Positions 8,655 to 17,657 are shown, counted from the stretch's first letter. The stretch: DNA of 64,000 nt from Paenibacillus sp. MAHUQ-63 (GCF_028765165.1 NZ_JARADB010000001.1:868001-932000); one strand, 5' to 3'. Numbers and translations: made by a program. The notes: a model not told the origin generated them from the letters alone.

Positions 8655-8676
8655 GCGTTAAACTGCCCGTTACTTT
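8655..8676. repeat. Array palindromic repeat, half copy 3
   Basis: GTTAAACTGCCCGTTACTTT is the left half of the array repeat. No matching right half is nearby. Confidence 0.55.
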
Positions 8677-8754
8677 AATGGAAGCATCCCAACCACTAAT
8701 CGAATAATTTTCTTGATATTGGAAAATCTAATTTCGATGAAAGGAGGTACATGG

Positions 8755-8898
8755 ATGGTTGAGTACACTAATATTCAAGACAACTCTGAAGAAATAATGA
8801 GGTGTATTGTTAACTGCGATACCGAGCAAAATGAGAAACAAGATAATAACCTTTTGAACAGTATTCCGAGCGAAGAAGAATATATTGATGAACCGTAA
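8755..8898 (+). CDS. Small acidic protein (47 aa)
   Basis: ATG 8755 follows AAAGGAGG with good spacing; an upstream in-frame ATG at 8713 lacks one. The product is acidic and hydrophilic (MVEYTNIQDNSEEIMRCIVN ... SEEEYIDEP). No family recognised. Followed by a second small acidic ORF in the same direction. Confidence 0.55.
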   Translation: MVEYTNIQDNSEEIMRCIVNCDTEQNEKQDNNLLNSIPSEEEYIDEP

Positions 8899-8992
8899 CT
8901 AGCTAAGCTTCAATGACGGACTTTTCACCTACAATTAGAAATCAACTAACTGGACAATTACCTAATTAATTAGCAAAGGATTGATACTCCCA

Positions 8993-9124
8993 ATGGATAT
9001 AAAGAAAAACGACTCTGATTACAAACCTGATATAACTAACTACGATTATGTTTGGGGTAGCGATCAGGATGAGTATATTAAAGATGCTGCCAAATCAGAG
9101 TCAAAAGAAGAAGAGGACAAGTAA
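8993..9124 (+). CDS. Small acidic protein (43 aa)
   Basis: Begins MDIKKNDSDYKPDITNYDYV and ends KEEEDK. About a third of residues are Asp or Glu. AAAGGA lies 11 nt upstream of the ATG. It forms a tandem with the previous small acidic ORF. Function unknown. Confidence 0.45.
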   Translation: MDIKKNDSDYKPDITNYDYVWGSDQDEYIKDAAKSESKEEEDK

Positions 9125-9180
9125 ATCCCTCTGGAATTGAAAAAAAGCCCGAGAGTCAATCTCGCAGGCCTTAAATGAAA

Positions 9181-9248
9181 CAAGGGACAGTTGCCGGCCG
9201 CGGCAATCTGTCCTTTGTTTTGCACTCTCGTTCTCCGTTAGCGTAATC
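9181..9248. repeat. Array palindromic repeat, copy 4
   Basis: Stem GGGACAGTTGCC...GGCAATCTGTCC, then CACTCTCGTTCTCCGTTAGC. The left flank (CCCGAGAGTCAATCTCGCAGG, 9147-9167) is a separate small hairpin. Confidence 0.65.
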
Positions 9249-9328
9249 AGCCAAATGCCACGAAGCGTGAATGCAGTGTTATGCAAAGGCCCCCTTCGAG
9301 CTATTTCCAAAATTTATATGTCCGCTCC

Positions 9329-10327
9329 TTAAAAGGTTACAATCACTTTTCCTTCGGAGTGACCAGTAGAAACTTTAATTAAAGCCTTGTTAATGTCATC
9401 AAAATTATAAACTGAATCTATAGCCGGCTTAATATCTTCATCTTCAACTAACTTCGTTAGTTCTTGTAATTGCCTGCCATTGGCGGACACGAATAAGAAG
9501 CGATACTCTTTATTCTGTTTAGCTGCTAATCGATCTAAACGAGCACCTACTAAACCAAATAATAGCTTTTTCCATATTGGAAAGTTATTTTCAACAGCAA
9601 AGCGGTAATTGGGTAAAGCCTTCAATGAAACCAATTTCCCATGTGGTTTGAGAATAGCAAGTTCCGTTTTAATTTCTTTTATCCCTAAAGTATCGATAAC
9701 ATAATCGATATTAGATAGCAAATCATAATAATTTTCCTCTTTATAGTTAATGAATTGATCAGCGCCGATGGACAGAGTACGTGATCTACCTCTTTCACTG
9801 CCGCTCGTAATCACATATAACCCCATCGATTTGGCAATCGGGATTGCCATCGTACCAAAACCGCCGGTTCCTCCAGGAATAAATAGCTTTTTATCGGGCT
9901 GAACATGAAGTACATCATGCAAGGCTTGATATGCAGTCAAAGCCGTGAGGGGTACCGCGGCGGCCTCAATAAAAGAAAGGTTTTTAGGCATAATGGAAAT
10001 CGCCCCCTCATGGACTGCCGCGTACTCAGCAAAAGCTCCAATTTTATTCATTGGCAGCCTCGTATAAACGAGATCTCCAACCTTGAATTTCACAACATCT
10101 TTTCCAACAGCCTCAATAACGCCGGATAGTTCGTTTCCTAAAGTTAAAGGGAAGTCATAATCGGCAATCATGCGAATACTCCCATTTAAGATAAGAATGT
10201 CTAAGGGATTTACACCCGCCGCTTTTACTTTGATAAGAACCTCATGGTTATTGATTTCCGGTATTTTTATATTGTTTATTTCTAATTGGATTTGTTTCGA
10301 ATATTTTTTCATTTGTGCAGCTTTCAA
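9329..10327 (-). CDS. NADPH-dependent quinone oxidoreductase-type MDR protein
   Basis: 332 residues, the usual length for zinc-independent medium-chain dehydrogenase/reductases. N-terminal GroES-like domain (HEVLIKVKAAGVNPLDILIL, GNELSGVIEAVGKDV) and a Rossmann domain with GGTGGFGTMAIPIAKSMG around residue 150. Members reduce quinones or enones with NADPH; the substrate here is unknown. It is the last gene of a co-directional redox cluster (MDR, Old Yellow Enzyme, two SDRs, TetR), which suggests detoxification of electrophiles. Confidence 0.85.
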   Translation of the reverse strand: MKAAQMKKYSKQIQLEINNIKIPEINNHEVLIKVKAAGVNPLDILILNGSIRMIADYDFPLTLGNELSGVIEAVGKDVVKFKVGDLVYTRLPMNKIGAFAEYAAVHEGAISIMPKNLSFIEAAAVPLTALTAYQALHDVLHVQPDKKLFIPGGTGGFGTMAIPIAKSMGLYVITSGSERGRSRTLSIGADQFINYKEENYYDLLSNIDYVIDTLGIKEIKTELAILKPHGKLVSLKALPNYRFAVENNFPIWKKLLFGLVGARLDRLAAKQNKEYRFLFVSANGRQLQELTKLVEDEDIKPAIDSVYNFDDINKALIKVSTGHSEGKVIVTF

Positions 10328-10438
10328 TTATTCATCTTCTCCTTTTCTCATTTATCTTATTTCCACATTCGTATTTTGGAAAAATTGATGGCGTACTTTA
10401 ACTTGTACGCCATCATATAGCAATATCCATGTTGTTCT

Positions 10439-11521
10439 TTACTGTTGTTGAGATTGAAGTTCTTTCATCGTAGGATAATCTGTGTAACCCTCACTTCCGT
10501 TGCCAGAGTACAATGTATTACGATCTGCTTCATTCAAAGGAAAGCCTTCTTTAAGACGTTCAACTAAGTCTGGATTAGCTAATGACCATACCCCGACTGG
10601 CGCCATATCAGCAAGGCCATTATCAATATCTACACTAAGATCATCTAGAGACCGTCCAGCTCTATTGACTAATAAAGGATTTGGCCAGATGTTGCGAATT
10701 TCACGGAGCAGTGTTTCGTTCCCTAAATGCATAACATGGAGGTAAGCTAAATTATATTGAGCTAATTCTTTTACAAGGTGAAGATATACTTCAGGGCCGT
10801 GTTCGCCCTCATCAATTCCGTTAAGAGGTGTTCCCGGCGAAATACGGAAACCTGTTCGTTCTGCTCCAATTTCTTCAACGATTGCTTTTGTTACTTCAAT
10901 TGCAAAGCGAGCACGGTTCTCTATCGATCCACCGTATTTATCCGCCCGTGTATTAGAATTCTCCCCGAAAAATTGATTAATCAGATAACCATTGGCTCCG
11001 TGAATTTCAACGCCGTCAGCACCTGCTTTAATTGCTGCCGCTGCTGCTTTCCGGAAGTCTGCAATTGTCGTCTGGATATCCTCTTCACTTAATTCTCTTG
11101 GAACGGGTATTTCCTGCATCCCTTTTGCCGTAAACATTTCTTCACCGGGTTTGATCGCAGATGGTGCAACGGGTTGACGATGATGTGGTGTATTGTCGGG
11201 GTGCGAAACACGACCGACATGCATTAATTGGATAAAAATAAATCCACCTGCATCATGTACCGAGTCCGTAACCTTTTTCCAACCTTCAATATGTTTTTCC
11301 GTATAGATGCCCGGTGACCTTAAGTAACCTTGTCCATCATCAGAAGGTTGTGTGCCTTCACTAATAATTAAACCCATCGATGCTCTTTGTGCATAATAAT
11401 GTGAAGTTAACTCTCCCGGCGTACCATCCTCGTGCGCTCTACTACGTGTCATTGGTGCCATCGCTAACCGATGGGGTAATTCCAGATTGCCAATTTTCGT
11501 TTTGCTCCACAGTATTTCCAT
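10439..11521 (-). CDS. Old Yellow Enzyme-type alkene reductase
   Basis: 360 residues, full length for NemA-like FMN flavoproteins. TIM-barrel motifs are intact: LAMAPMTRSRA near residue 20, FIQLMHVGRVSHP near 98, GADGVEIHGANGYLINQFF near 175 and FRISPGTPLNG. These enzymes reduce activated C=C bonds and nitro groups using NAD(P)H. Located between the MDR oxidoreductase and the two SDR genes on the same strand, probably under the nearby TetR regulator (inference). Confidence 0.9.
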   Translation of the reverse strand: MEILWSKTKIGNLELPHRLAMAPMTRSRAHEDGTPGELTSHYYAQRASMGLIISEGTQPSDDGQGYLRSPGIYTEKHIEGWKKVTDSVHDAGGFIFIQLMHVGRVSHPDNTPHHRQPVAPSAIKPGEEMFTAKGMQEIPVPRELSEEDIQTTIADFRKAAAAAIKAGADGVEIHGANGYLINQFFGENSNTRADKYGGSIENRARFAIEVTKAIVEEIGAERTGFRISPGTPLNGIDEGEHGPEVYLHLVKELAQYNLAYLHVMHLGNETLLREIRNIWPNPLLVNRAGRSLDDLSVDIDNGLADMAPVGVWSLANPDLVERLKEGFPLNEADRNTLYSGNGSEGYTDYPTMKELQSQQQ

Positions 11522-11577
11522 TCTTAATAACCCCTTTTTGAGTTTGGTCTATTTTATTAACTCCAATGTTTTTTCAA

Positions 11578-12363
11578 TTATCGCTCCACTTTAGCCTGTG
11601 CGGATCTGACCGCATTTGTCATGAGCTTACGAGGCAGCAACTGCGGCAAGAACGCCATGAACTTGTTGCGCCCCCCTGTTATGATTAAAGTCTTGCCCCG
11701 CAAGAATTCGCGATATCCTATGTCAGCCACCTGTCCAACCTCCATGACGCCGTTTCTAAACAACTTTGAGGTGGTCAGCCCAGCACGATCGACGAAACCT
11801 GTGGCAGTTGGCCCCGGACAGAGTGCGGACACAGTCACGCCCGTGCCACGCAACTCATTCTCCAAAGCCTCAGTGAACGATAGTACGTATGCCTTTGTCG
11901 CGTAGTAAACCGCCATAAGTGGTCCTGGAAAAAAAGCAACCAATGAAGCCACATTCAGCACGCCCCCTTGGTGCCTTTTGACCATATCCGGTAAGAACAC
12001 CTTCGTCATTACAGTCAGAGCCTTGATATTGATGTCGATCATATTCATCTCTTGCTCTAGCTGTGTCTCTAAGAATTCACCGTACAAGCCGAAGCCCGCA
12101 TTATTAACAAGAAAGTCGACGGTAATCCCTTTTTCTTTAAGCTCCCTGTAGATTTCCTCTGCCACCCCAGGTAACGCAACATTTTTGGCGATGTATGTCG
12201 TTTGGACATGGTACTTTTCCCGATATTCCCTCGCGAGTTCCACGAGCTTGTCCTCGCTGCGTGCGACTAATACCAAGTCATATCCGTCTTTGGCGAAACG
12301 ATCCGCCAGCTCTTTTCCAATTCCGCCCGACGCTCCGGTAATTAGCACAGTTTTGTTCATCAT
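11578..12363 (-). CDS. Short-chain dehydrogenase/reductase (DltE-like)
   Basis: 261 residues. Classical SDR features: TGASGGIGKELA cofactor motif at the N-terminus, NNAG at about 90, catalytic Ser in NVASL and YYATK (Tyr-x-x-x-Lys) near 155. The substrate cannot be read from sequence. Its start overlaps the stop of the upstream SDR gene by 4 nt, so the pair is probably translationally coupled. Confidence 0.88.
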   Translation of the reverse strand: MMNKTVLITGASGGIGKELADRFAKDGYDLVLVARSEDKLVELAREYREKYHVQTTYIAKNVALPGVAEEIYRELKEKGITVDFLVNNAGFGLYGEFLETQLEQEMNMIDINIKALTVMTKVFLPDMVKRHQGGVLNVASLVAFFPGPLMAVYYATKAYVLSFTEALENELRGTGVTVSALCPGPTATGFVDRAGLTTSKLFRNGVMEVGQVADIGYREFLRGKTLIITGGRNKFMAFLPQLLPRKLMTNAVRSAQAKVER

Positions 12364-13067
12364 TTAAGCTGTGGGTAAATAGCAGCTACACCGCCAGCGA
12401 GAGCACGCTGGAGTTGACGGCTCGGTTCATCAGCAAGAATTTCAAAGCTATCGGACTCTATTCCATCAATTGCAATTTTTGCAATATCAGCAGGGTTGGA
12501 CTTCGGAGCTTCAACCCCTGATGTCATGTCTGTATCCATAAAGCCCACATGCAAGCCAGCTACTCTTACATTTTGAGGATACAGATTTAAGCGCAACTCG
12601 TTCGTCATTGCCCAAGCTGCTGCCTTTGCAGCTGAATAAGCGCCTTCACTTCCCCCAATACTGAACCATGATAATGCGGAAAGAATATTCAGTATGGATC
12701 CTCCCCCATTATTAATAAGAATAGGTGCGAAATTGCGAATCATGGATAATGTGCCAAAGAAATGCGTATTAATTTCCAACTGTATTTGATCGAGATCACC
12801 GTCAAGCAAAGTAGCGCCTGTAGCCGAGCCTGCATTGTTGATCAGAAGCGTAACATCTTTAGCGGCCATAGCAGCTGCAGCTACCTCTTGAGGGTTGGTA
12901 ATATCAAGCTTTACAGGAATTGCACCGGGAATGTCAATGGACTTCGGATTTCTGGCTCCGGCATACACCTTAGCTCCTCTGGATAGAAGTTCAAGGGCGA
13001 GATGGCGACCAAAACCTCGATTCGCGCCAGTGACAAATGCAACTTGTTGTGAAATATTCATGTTCAT
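12360..13067 (-). CDS. Short-chain dehydrogenase/reductase
   Basis: 235 residues. TGANRGFGRHLALEL cofactor motif, NNAGSATGATL, and YSAAKAAAWAMTNELR with the catalytic Tyr-Lys pair. First structural gene downstream of the TetR gene. The second Met (13061) has better spacing from AAAGGAG than the first; both are in frame. Overlaps the following SDR gene by 4 nt. Confidence 0.88.
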   Translation of the reverse strand: MNMNISQQVAFVTGANRGFGRHLALELLSRGAKVYAGARNPKSIDIPGAIPVKLDITNPQEVAAAAMAAKDVTLLINNAGSATGATLLDGDLDQIQLEINTHFFGTLSMIRNFAPILINNGGGSILNILSALSWFSIGGSEGAYSAAKAAAWAMTNELRLNLYPQNVRVAGLHVGFMDTDMTSGVEAPKSNPADIAKIAIDGIESDSFEILADEPSRQLQRALAGGVAAIYPQLK

Positions 13068-13260
13068 GTGCTCCTTTTATTGTATTTTGTTTATGAAATT
13101 GTTTTTAAAGCTATTCGCTCTGCGTTTTGATCTGTAGTATACGGTAAGCGAGTTATTGCTCGATTTGGGAATGATCATTCTAAAAAAGGTATAAAATAAA
13201 TAGATCTGAAAGAGCATGAATTAGCATAAGGGTGACTTTTTGCATCTGAACTGACTACAC

Positions 13261-13839
13261 TCATTCTTCCAAAAGTTTCATCGAAATATGACTAATGCGG
13301 TGAAGCTTTTCTTTGGAAGCCGAGGTTCTTGCCATTACCCTTAACCCTATCCATACATTATGCAGGTATTCCGCCAATTCCTCAGCATTGTAAGTGGAGG
13401 TGAATTCACCTTCACGCTGTCCCCAAAGAATAATCTCCTTGAGCACTTGCTCTGCTGTCGTGAATGATTTCGTGGACTTGTTGTCGACCTCGGCGTCGCG
13501 CGCCGCCAATTCTACGGCCGAATTCACCATTAAGCACCCGGCTGGCGAGTCCTCATCCCCGTCGATCATAAAACTAAAAATAAACTGTAATGCCTCCGAT
13601 GCAGTCTTGGAACGTTTAACCCCTCCAGCAAGCGCGGCGCTGATTTTGTCGTCAAACCGGTCCATCGCTTTTAGGAACAGATTGTGCTTATCGCCAAAAG
13701 TATCATACAAGCTTCTTCGATGAATGCCCATATGCTCAACCAACTCGGTCATGGACGTTTTCTCGTACCCCTGCTCCCAAAAGAGCCTCATCGCCTTATC
13801 CAAGACCTCTTTCTCTTCAAACTCCTTGCTTCTCGCCAT
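13261..13839 (-). CDS. TetR/AcrR-family transcriptional regulator
   Basis: 193 residues from ATG 13839, chosen because GGGAGGGAG is correctly spaced for it and the product then begins MARSKEFEEKEVLDKAMRLF as in many TetR proteins. The HTH reads YEKTSMTELVEHMGIHRRSL then YDTFGDKHNLF. It lies upstream of the SDR-SDR-OYE-MDR cluster on the same strand and is the likely local repressor (inference from position). It probably responds to a reactive small molecule. Confidence 0.85.
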   Translation of the reverse strand: MARSKEFEEKEVLDKAMRLFWEQGYEKTSMTELVEHMGIHRRSLYDTFGDKHNLFLKAMDRFDDKISAALAGGVKRSKTASEALQFIFSFMIDGDEDSPAGCLMVNSAVELAARDAEVDNKSTKSFTTAEQVLKEIILWGQREGEFTSTYNAEELAEYLHNVWIGLRVMARTSASKEKLHRISHISMKLLEE

Positions 13840-13945
13840 TCCCATCTCCCTCCCTCAAGTAATATAACATATTGAGAACGATCAGTAAAGAAATCGTCAT
13901 ATGGCATTATATTCCTACTGAGTCAGTTGTTCTATACTTCCACAT

Positions 13946-14026
13946 ATTGGAACTATCCTGCCCATTAGTTCAATGAAAAAGGGAGGATCTGCCGGCCGCG
14001 GCGATCTGCTCCCAGAATGTTCAACT
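13946..14026. repeat. Array palindromic repeat, copy 5 (left part; interrupted by IS A)
   Basis: TTGGAACTATCCTGCCCATT, a GC-rich stem (GGGAGGATCTGCCGGCCGCG ... ATCTGCTCCC), then GTTCAA-CT where IS A begins. The right part, CT-AACGTATCCCGTTAG, resumes at 15798. Joined, they reconstruct a normal repeat closely matching copy 8. Confidence 0.75.
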
Positions 14027-14199
14027 CCCTCGGTACGATTCATTTTTCTCACGGATGCTCGCTTATTCGCAGGATATCACCCTTGTTTAAAAGACAGAAT
14101 GTTTGGATGAGTATCACCGTAATAGACCCTGGCAACATGAAGGCGCACTGAAACAAAGGGTGAGGTTATCATCCCATATATTTCCACATACTGCACGCT

Positions 14200-14355
14200 T
14201 TCTCCACGCCGCCCCTGGAGGTTTTCACTCCCATGTCTCAACGGGTCATTGCCCTCTCATTCCTTCGTTACGCCTTTCCAAGGGGTGGAGGCCGGTCTTG
14301 CTAACGTTACGGGTCGGTGCCCTTTGGTTGAATACATCCGGTACCCCGTGCTTTC
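14200..14355 (-). ncRNA. Candidate bridge RNA / seekRNA of IS A
   Basis: Conserved non-coding tail downstream of the transposase. Read on the plus strand it contains CTCCC (14228-14232, equal to core plus left end of the element) and CATTCCT (14258-14264, reverse complement of its right end). These are followed by CTAACGT (14301-14307, equal to core plus right target flank) and GTTGAA (14327-14332, reverse complement of left target flank plus part of the core). That is the donor-loop then target-loop order expected for a bridge RNA. Limits and strand are inferred. Confidence 0.65.
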
Positions 14356-14410
14356 TTTTGATATCCCGCGAATAAGCCAAAATTCGTACGACGAAACGGT
14401 AAGATATTAC

Positions 14411-15682
14411 TTAAGCTGCTAGCTGAAGTGGCATCGTTTTATGAGGATTGTAGACTTCGTTGCTGCGAGCCATTCCAACGAGTATTCGAGCTAATTTACC
14501 GCACAGTTTCATAAGAGACCTCATTTTCTTCATCTTTTTCACCTGTACATTGTATGCATGCATAGCTTTGAATTCCGGATTGTTCCCTACCAAGCTCATT
14601 GTCATCATAAAGATGAAACGGCGGAGGCGAGATCGTCCGCGTTTACTAATTTTCATCTGTCCAGTCCATTTGCCTGAGCTTGCTTCTGCAAGGTTAAGAC
14701 CAGCATGCCGAAGCAATGCATTGCCGTGTACAAAGCCACTTAAGTCCCCTGCTTCACCAAGAATACCAGCAAGTGAAATGGCGTTAATCCCTTTTACAGC
14801 AAGCATTGATTTAGCAAAAGGAATGCGGTCTAAAACAGCAATAATCTCTGTCTCTACTATTTTCAGCTGTTGGCAAGCAAGGTCGTATTCAGCGAGAAGC
14901 TGCTTTAAATGAAGCTTGTACGCATAAGTAGCTTGTTTAGAACCAACAGAATGACTAGCAAATGCAATAAGCGCTCGAGCCTTTCTTTCACCAGGCTGAC
15001 GCTTCATTATGGACTTCCACCCGCTTACTACGTCTTGAGGCTCTAATTCCTTCAGTTCTTCAGGTGTCGAGAACAGTCGTAATGTGGCCAATGAGCCTTT
15101 GCACATAAGGTTTTTAAAGACTTGTCTCAACTCGGGGAACACAACGTCAACCCAACGATGGATTTGATTCTTCGCACTAACAAGTCTCGTTACGACAGAG
15201 TCTCGGTTTGAGAGAAAAACTCGAAGTTCTTCAAAGGCTTCGGGTGTGTTGCGAGTGAACGAGTAGTAGCCGTTCTTAACCATATCCGCAATGACGAGAG
15301 CATCCTTTTTGTCGCTCTTAGATGGCGTATTGTCGCGGTTTTCTTTATTCTTTTTCACTAGATGAGGATTAACGAGAACAACTTCATATTGACGCTCGGA
15401 GAGCCATTTAGAGACGTTAAGCCAGTAATGACCGGTAGGTTCCATGCCAACAATAGCCGAGCTCAGGCTATGGGCTGCTTGCAGCGAATGAATCCACCGA
15501 AGAAGATTTTGAAATCCCTCTTCATCATTCGAGAAGGATAGTGGATTACCGACTACGATTCCACGAAAATTAACTGCTCGTGCGACATGTGCTTGTTGAG
15601 CGATGTCGATCCCGACAACTAGATGCTGGGCGGTAATTTTTTCAATGAGTTGATTTTGTTTGTTCTGCGCTTTAAACTTCAT
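14411..15682 (-). CDS. IS110/IS1111-family DEDD transposase (IS A)
   Basis: 423 residues, full length. The N-terminal RuvC-like DEDD domain shows VVGIDIAQQAHVARA (first Asp), GMEPTGHYW (Glu) and KSDKKDALVIADMVKNG (Asp pair). The C-terminal Tnp20 domain has GLNLAEASSGKWTGQMKISK with the candidate catalytic Ser. ATG 15682 follows GGAGG. These recombinases act with an element-encoded guide RNA on double-stranded circular intermediates. Intact, so possibly active. Confidence 0.92.
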   Translation of the reverse strand: MKFKAQNKQNQLIEKITAQHLVVGIDIAQQAHVARAVNFRGIVVGNPLSFSNDEEGFQNLLRWIHSLQAAHSLSSAIVGMEPTGHYWLNVSKWLSERQYEVVLVNPHLVKKNKENRDNTPSKSDKKDALVIADMVKNGYYSFTRNTPEAFEELRVFLSNRDSVVTRLVSAKNQIHRWVDVVFPELRQVFKNLMCKGSLATLRLFSTPEELKELEPQDVVSGWKSIMKRQPGERKARALIAFASHSVGSKQATYAYKLHLKQLLAEYDLACQQLKIVETEIIAVLDRIPFAKSMLAVKGINAISLAGILGEAGDLSGFVHGNALLRHAGLNLAEASSGKWTGQMKISKRGRSRLRRFIFMMTMSLVGNNPEFKAMHAYNVQVKKMKKMRSLMKLCGKLARILVGMARSNEVYNPHKTMPLQLAA

Positions 15683-15797
15683 AGTAGAGCGTCCTCCTGG
15701 ATGATGGGATTTTAAGGGCTATGACCCGTTGCGTATTCCCATCGTACCGAGGCGCTCGTTTTTTTGCAAAGCTGATAATTAACGCTCTACAGGAATG

Positions 15798-15822
15798 CTA
15801 ACGTATCCCGTTAGTGTAACGA
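15798..15822. repeat. Array repeat copy 5, right part after IS A
   Basis: CTAACGTATCCCGTTAGTGT. The TTA at 15811-15813 is the stop codon of the GNAT gene, so this gene too ends inside a repeat. Confidence 0.7.
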
Positions 15823-16392
15823 ATCATGTAATAATCGGAACTCATCTTCTAGAATAGCCATCGTGATCATATCATGAAATTTCCCATCTATATAAAGGGA
15901 ATCTCGTTGTACCCCTTCTCGTTTGAATCCGATCTTCTCATACACATGAATGGCACGTGGGTTAAAAGTATACACGCCCAAATGAATTCGATGTAGCTTT
16001 AATACGTTAAAGCCGTACCGGAGCATATGGATCATCGCTTCCGTACCGTAGCCTTTACCGCGATGCTGAGTCCCTTGAATTCCGATGCGGATATTTGCAC
16101 TTAGGTTGATAGAATCGATTTCATTTAACACGACCTCACCCAGTAGCTCGTTAATTCCTTTTAATACGATCATAAAATCAACTCGATCATTGTTTTGAAC
16201 ACTTATTTTCCTAATCCAAGTAGCAATTTCATCACGGGTGAATTCCCTTTGCGATCCAGTCAATCGGTTGATTTCAGTATCTTGTATAAAAGTGAAGTAT
16301 CCCTCTAGATCAGACTCCCGTGCAAATCTCAATAAAATATCGCTACCCTCGATTTGAATCTCAGTCAGTTGCCCTTCCCCTTTGCATGTCAT
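15811..16392 (-). CDS. GNAT-family N-acetyltransferase (RimJ/RimL-like)
   Basis: 193 residues. The acetyl-CoA binding signature is RGKGYGTEAMIHMLRYGF around residue 115, with HLGVYTFNPRAIHVYEKIGF towards the C-terminus. These acetylate protein N-termini, antibiotics or metabolites; the substrate here is unknown. The TAA stop lies within the array repeat, and another repeat copy lies 65 bp upstream of the start: a one-gene, cassette-like unit. Confidence 0.85.
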   Translation of the reverse strand: MTCKGEGQLTEIQIEGSDILLRFARESDLEGYFTFIQDTEINRLTGSQREFTRDEIATWIRKISVQNNDRVDFMIVLKGINELLGEVVLNEIDSINLSANIRIGIQGTQHRGKGYGTEAMIHMLRYGFNVLKLHRIHLGVYTFNPRAIHVYEKIGFKREGVQRDSLYIDGKFHDMITMAILEDEFRLLHDSLH

Positions 16393-16456
16393 GATGCTGT
16401 TCCTCCATTAAAATCATTAATATAATTACATATTTTTACTATACCATATCCTTTAT

Positions 16457-16505
16457 CCTCCCGTTAGAAGCATGCTCCTCAACTATAGTTCTCCGTTAGC
16501 GCAAC
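16457..16505. repeat. Array palindromic repeat, short copy 6
   Basis: CTCCCGTTAG directly joined through AAGCATGCTCC to TCAACTATAGTTCTCCGTTAG. The central stem is largely deleted but both halves are kept. Confidence 0.7.
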
Positions 16506-16509
16506 GTAG

Positions 16510-16815
16510 TTACTGTAAGCAATGTCTTACGTTATCCATTATTGTATCAAGCGCTATTAAGATTTCTTCTTGCTGTTTCTCGGAATATAGATTCAAGGTT
16601 GCATTCATAACTGGATCTATATGAATAAAGTAATCAACTGCCTCTTTCGATATCTTATCATCATTTCCCCACTCGATGGCTAACTGACTTAATACTGCAC
16701 AAACCTCATCAACTTTACTTTTAACTAAACCGTCACCCATCCTTAATTTAATTAGCAACCCGTCATCTTGATGTAAAAGCAGTTCTCCAAGATATTTTAC
16801 TAAGTCTTTTTCCAT
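16510..16815 (-). CDS. Hypothetical protein
   Basis: 101 residues from ATG 16815 (GGAGG 6 nt upstream; two earlier in-frame ATGs lack a ribosome binding site). Predicted helical, Leu/Asp-rich. No family recognised. Its stop is within 10 bp of repeat copy 6, and copy 7 lies ~120 bp upstream: a one-gene unit. Confidence 0.6.
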   Translation of the reverse strand: MEKDLVKYLGELLLHQDDGLLIKLRMGDGLVKSKVDEVCAVLSQLAIEWGNDDKISKEAVDYFIHIDPVMNATLNLYSEKQQEEILIALDTIMDNVRHCLQ

Positions 16816-16937
16816 AGTATCCTCCATAAAACAAACCTTCGTTCGAATGCGTAACAACGCCAGATATTCACTGCAAGCTCAGACAATTATTCGAGAAATA
16901 TGATTAATTCCCTCTTTATTTCCAAGCGAATTACCAA

Positions 16938-17028
16938 GTTATTCCGCCCGTAAGCGTTGAAAAAGACAGCCGATCGTAACAGGCTGCCGCGGTGTTTTTA
17001 TTAAGCTATAGTTTCCCGTTAGTTGAAC
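16938..17028. repeat. Array palindromic repeat, copy 7
   Basis: TTCCGCCCGTAAGCG, stem AGACAGCCGATCG/AGGCTGCCGCGG, then AAGCTATAGTTTCCCGTTAG. TTA 17019-17021 is the stop of the next gene. Confidence 0.75.
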
Positions 17029-17501
17029 GAATCTGGTGCCCATGTAGAGATTCCATCTCCAGGTGTAGCTACTATAAGCCATTCATGATGTGTGTATCCA
17101 GTTCCATCTCCTACTTGCCAACATTCATATTTATCATGGTGCCCATTTACAAAGAGCGTTTTGCCAGATTCAAATTCAATGTGTAGATGTGGCGATTGAG
17201 TGCCTAACGTAACGGCAATTACCTTCTCCCTACGTAACTCAAATATTAATTGATACTCTTCTTCTTCTGATAGTTCAACCATTTCAGCTTCGGATACTGG
17301 GAATAATTGTGTCCCTTTAGGGAAGACAGCCCATCTTGATTCAATGTTTAACCATAATTGATCTGGTGAATGATTTACGTATTGTTCAAAACGTATTAAA
17401 AATGCACCTGGACCTAAACCAAATTTAACACCATCTAATTGGCAACCAACAAATATATGATTTAAAGCCCGCATTGCGAATTGTCTATGTTCAATATCCA
17501 A
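17019..17501 (-). CDS. Hypothetical protein ending in an array repeat
   Basis: 160 residues, no recognised family. Mixed alpha/beta with FGLGPGAFLIRFEQYVNH near residue 27 and a C-terminal strand-rich part (HLHIEFESGKTLFVNGHHD). It resembles small immunity or DUF proteins of Gram-positive accessory regions. The stop codon is inside repeat copy 7. Confidence 0.65.
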   Translation of the reverse strand: MDIEHRQFAMRALNHIFVGCQLDGVKFGLGPGAFLIRFEQYVNHSPDQLWLNIESRWAVFPKGTQLFPVSEAEMVELSEEEEYQLIFELRREKVIAVTLGTQSPHLHIEFESGKTLFVNGHHDKYECWQVGDGTGYTHHEWLIVATPGDGISTWAPDSFN

Positions 17502-17565
17502 ACAACCACACCTTTCATCACTAACTTATCTACTCCATACTACCTCAATTTGGTTCCTGCTGCTC

Positions 17566-17657
17566 AGTTAAACTGCCCGTTAGCACGGAAACAGTAGCCG
17601 ATCGTAATGGTCGGCTGCCGCGGTGTCTTTCAACTAACGTTCCCCGTTAGGTTAATG
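17566..17657. repeat. Array palindromic repeat, copy 8 (best-preserved)
   Basis: AGTTAAACTGCCCGTTAGC, stem GCCGATCGTAATGGTCGGC, then CAACTAACGTTCCCCGTTAG. The right half contains the inverted pair CTAACG/CGTTAG separated by TTCCC. The left-half GTTAGC can pair with the right-half CTAAC, giving an R-L-stem-L-R fold like an attC site. Confidence 0.8.

Larger units (their letters stand above)
14025..15799 (-). mobile_element. IS110/IS1111-family element A
   Basis: About 1.77 kb. The left end is CT-CCCTCGGTACG and the right end ACAGGAATG-CT. The CT dinucleotide occurs at both junctions as the shared core; there is no terminal inverted repeat or longer target duplication. The transposase gene is followed by ~380 bp of non-coding sequence. 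Inserted in the right half of palindromic repeat copy 5. Related to element E rather than to B/C. Confidence 0.85.

Noticed and set aside
14103-14375. 90-codon plus-strand frame in the tail of IS A
   Set aside because: It covers the candidate guide RNA; the related tails of E, B and C do not keep this frame, so RNA function explains the conservation better.
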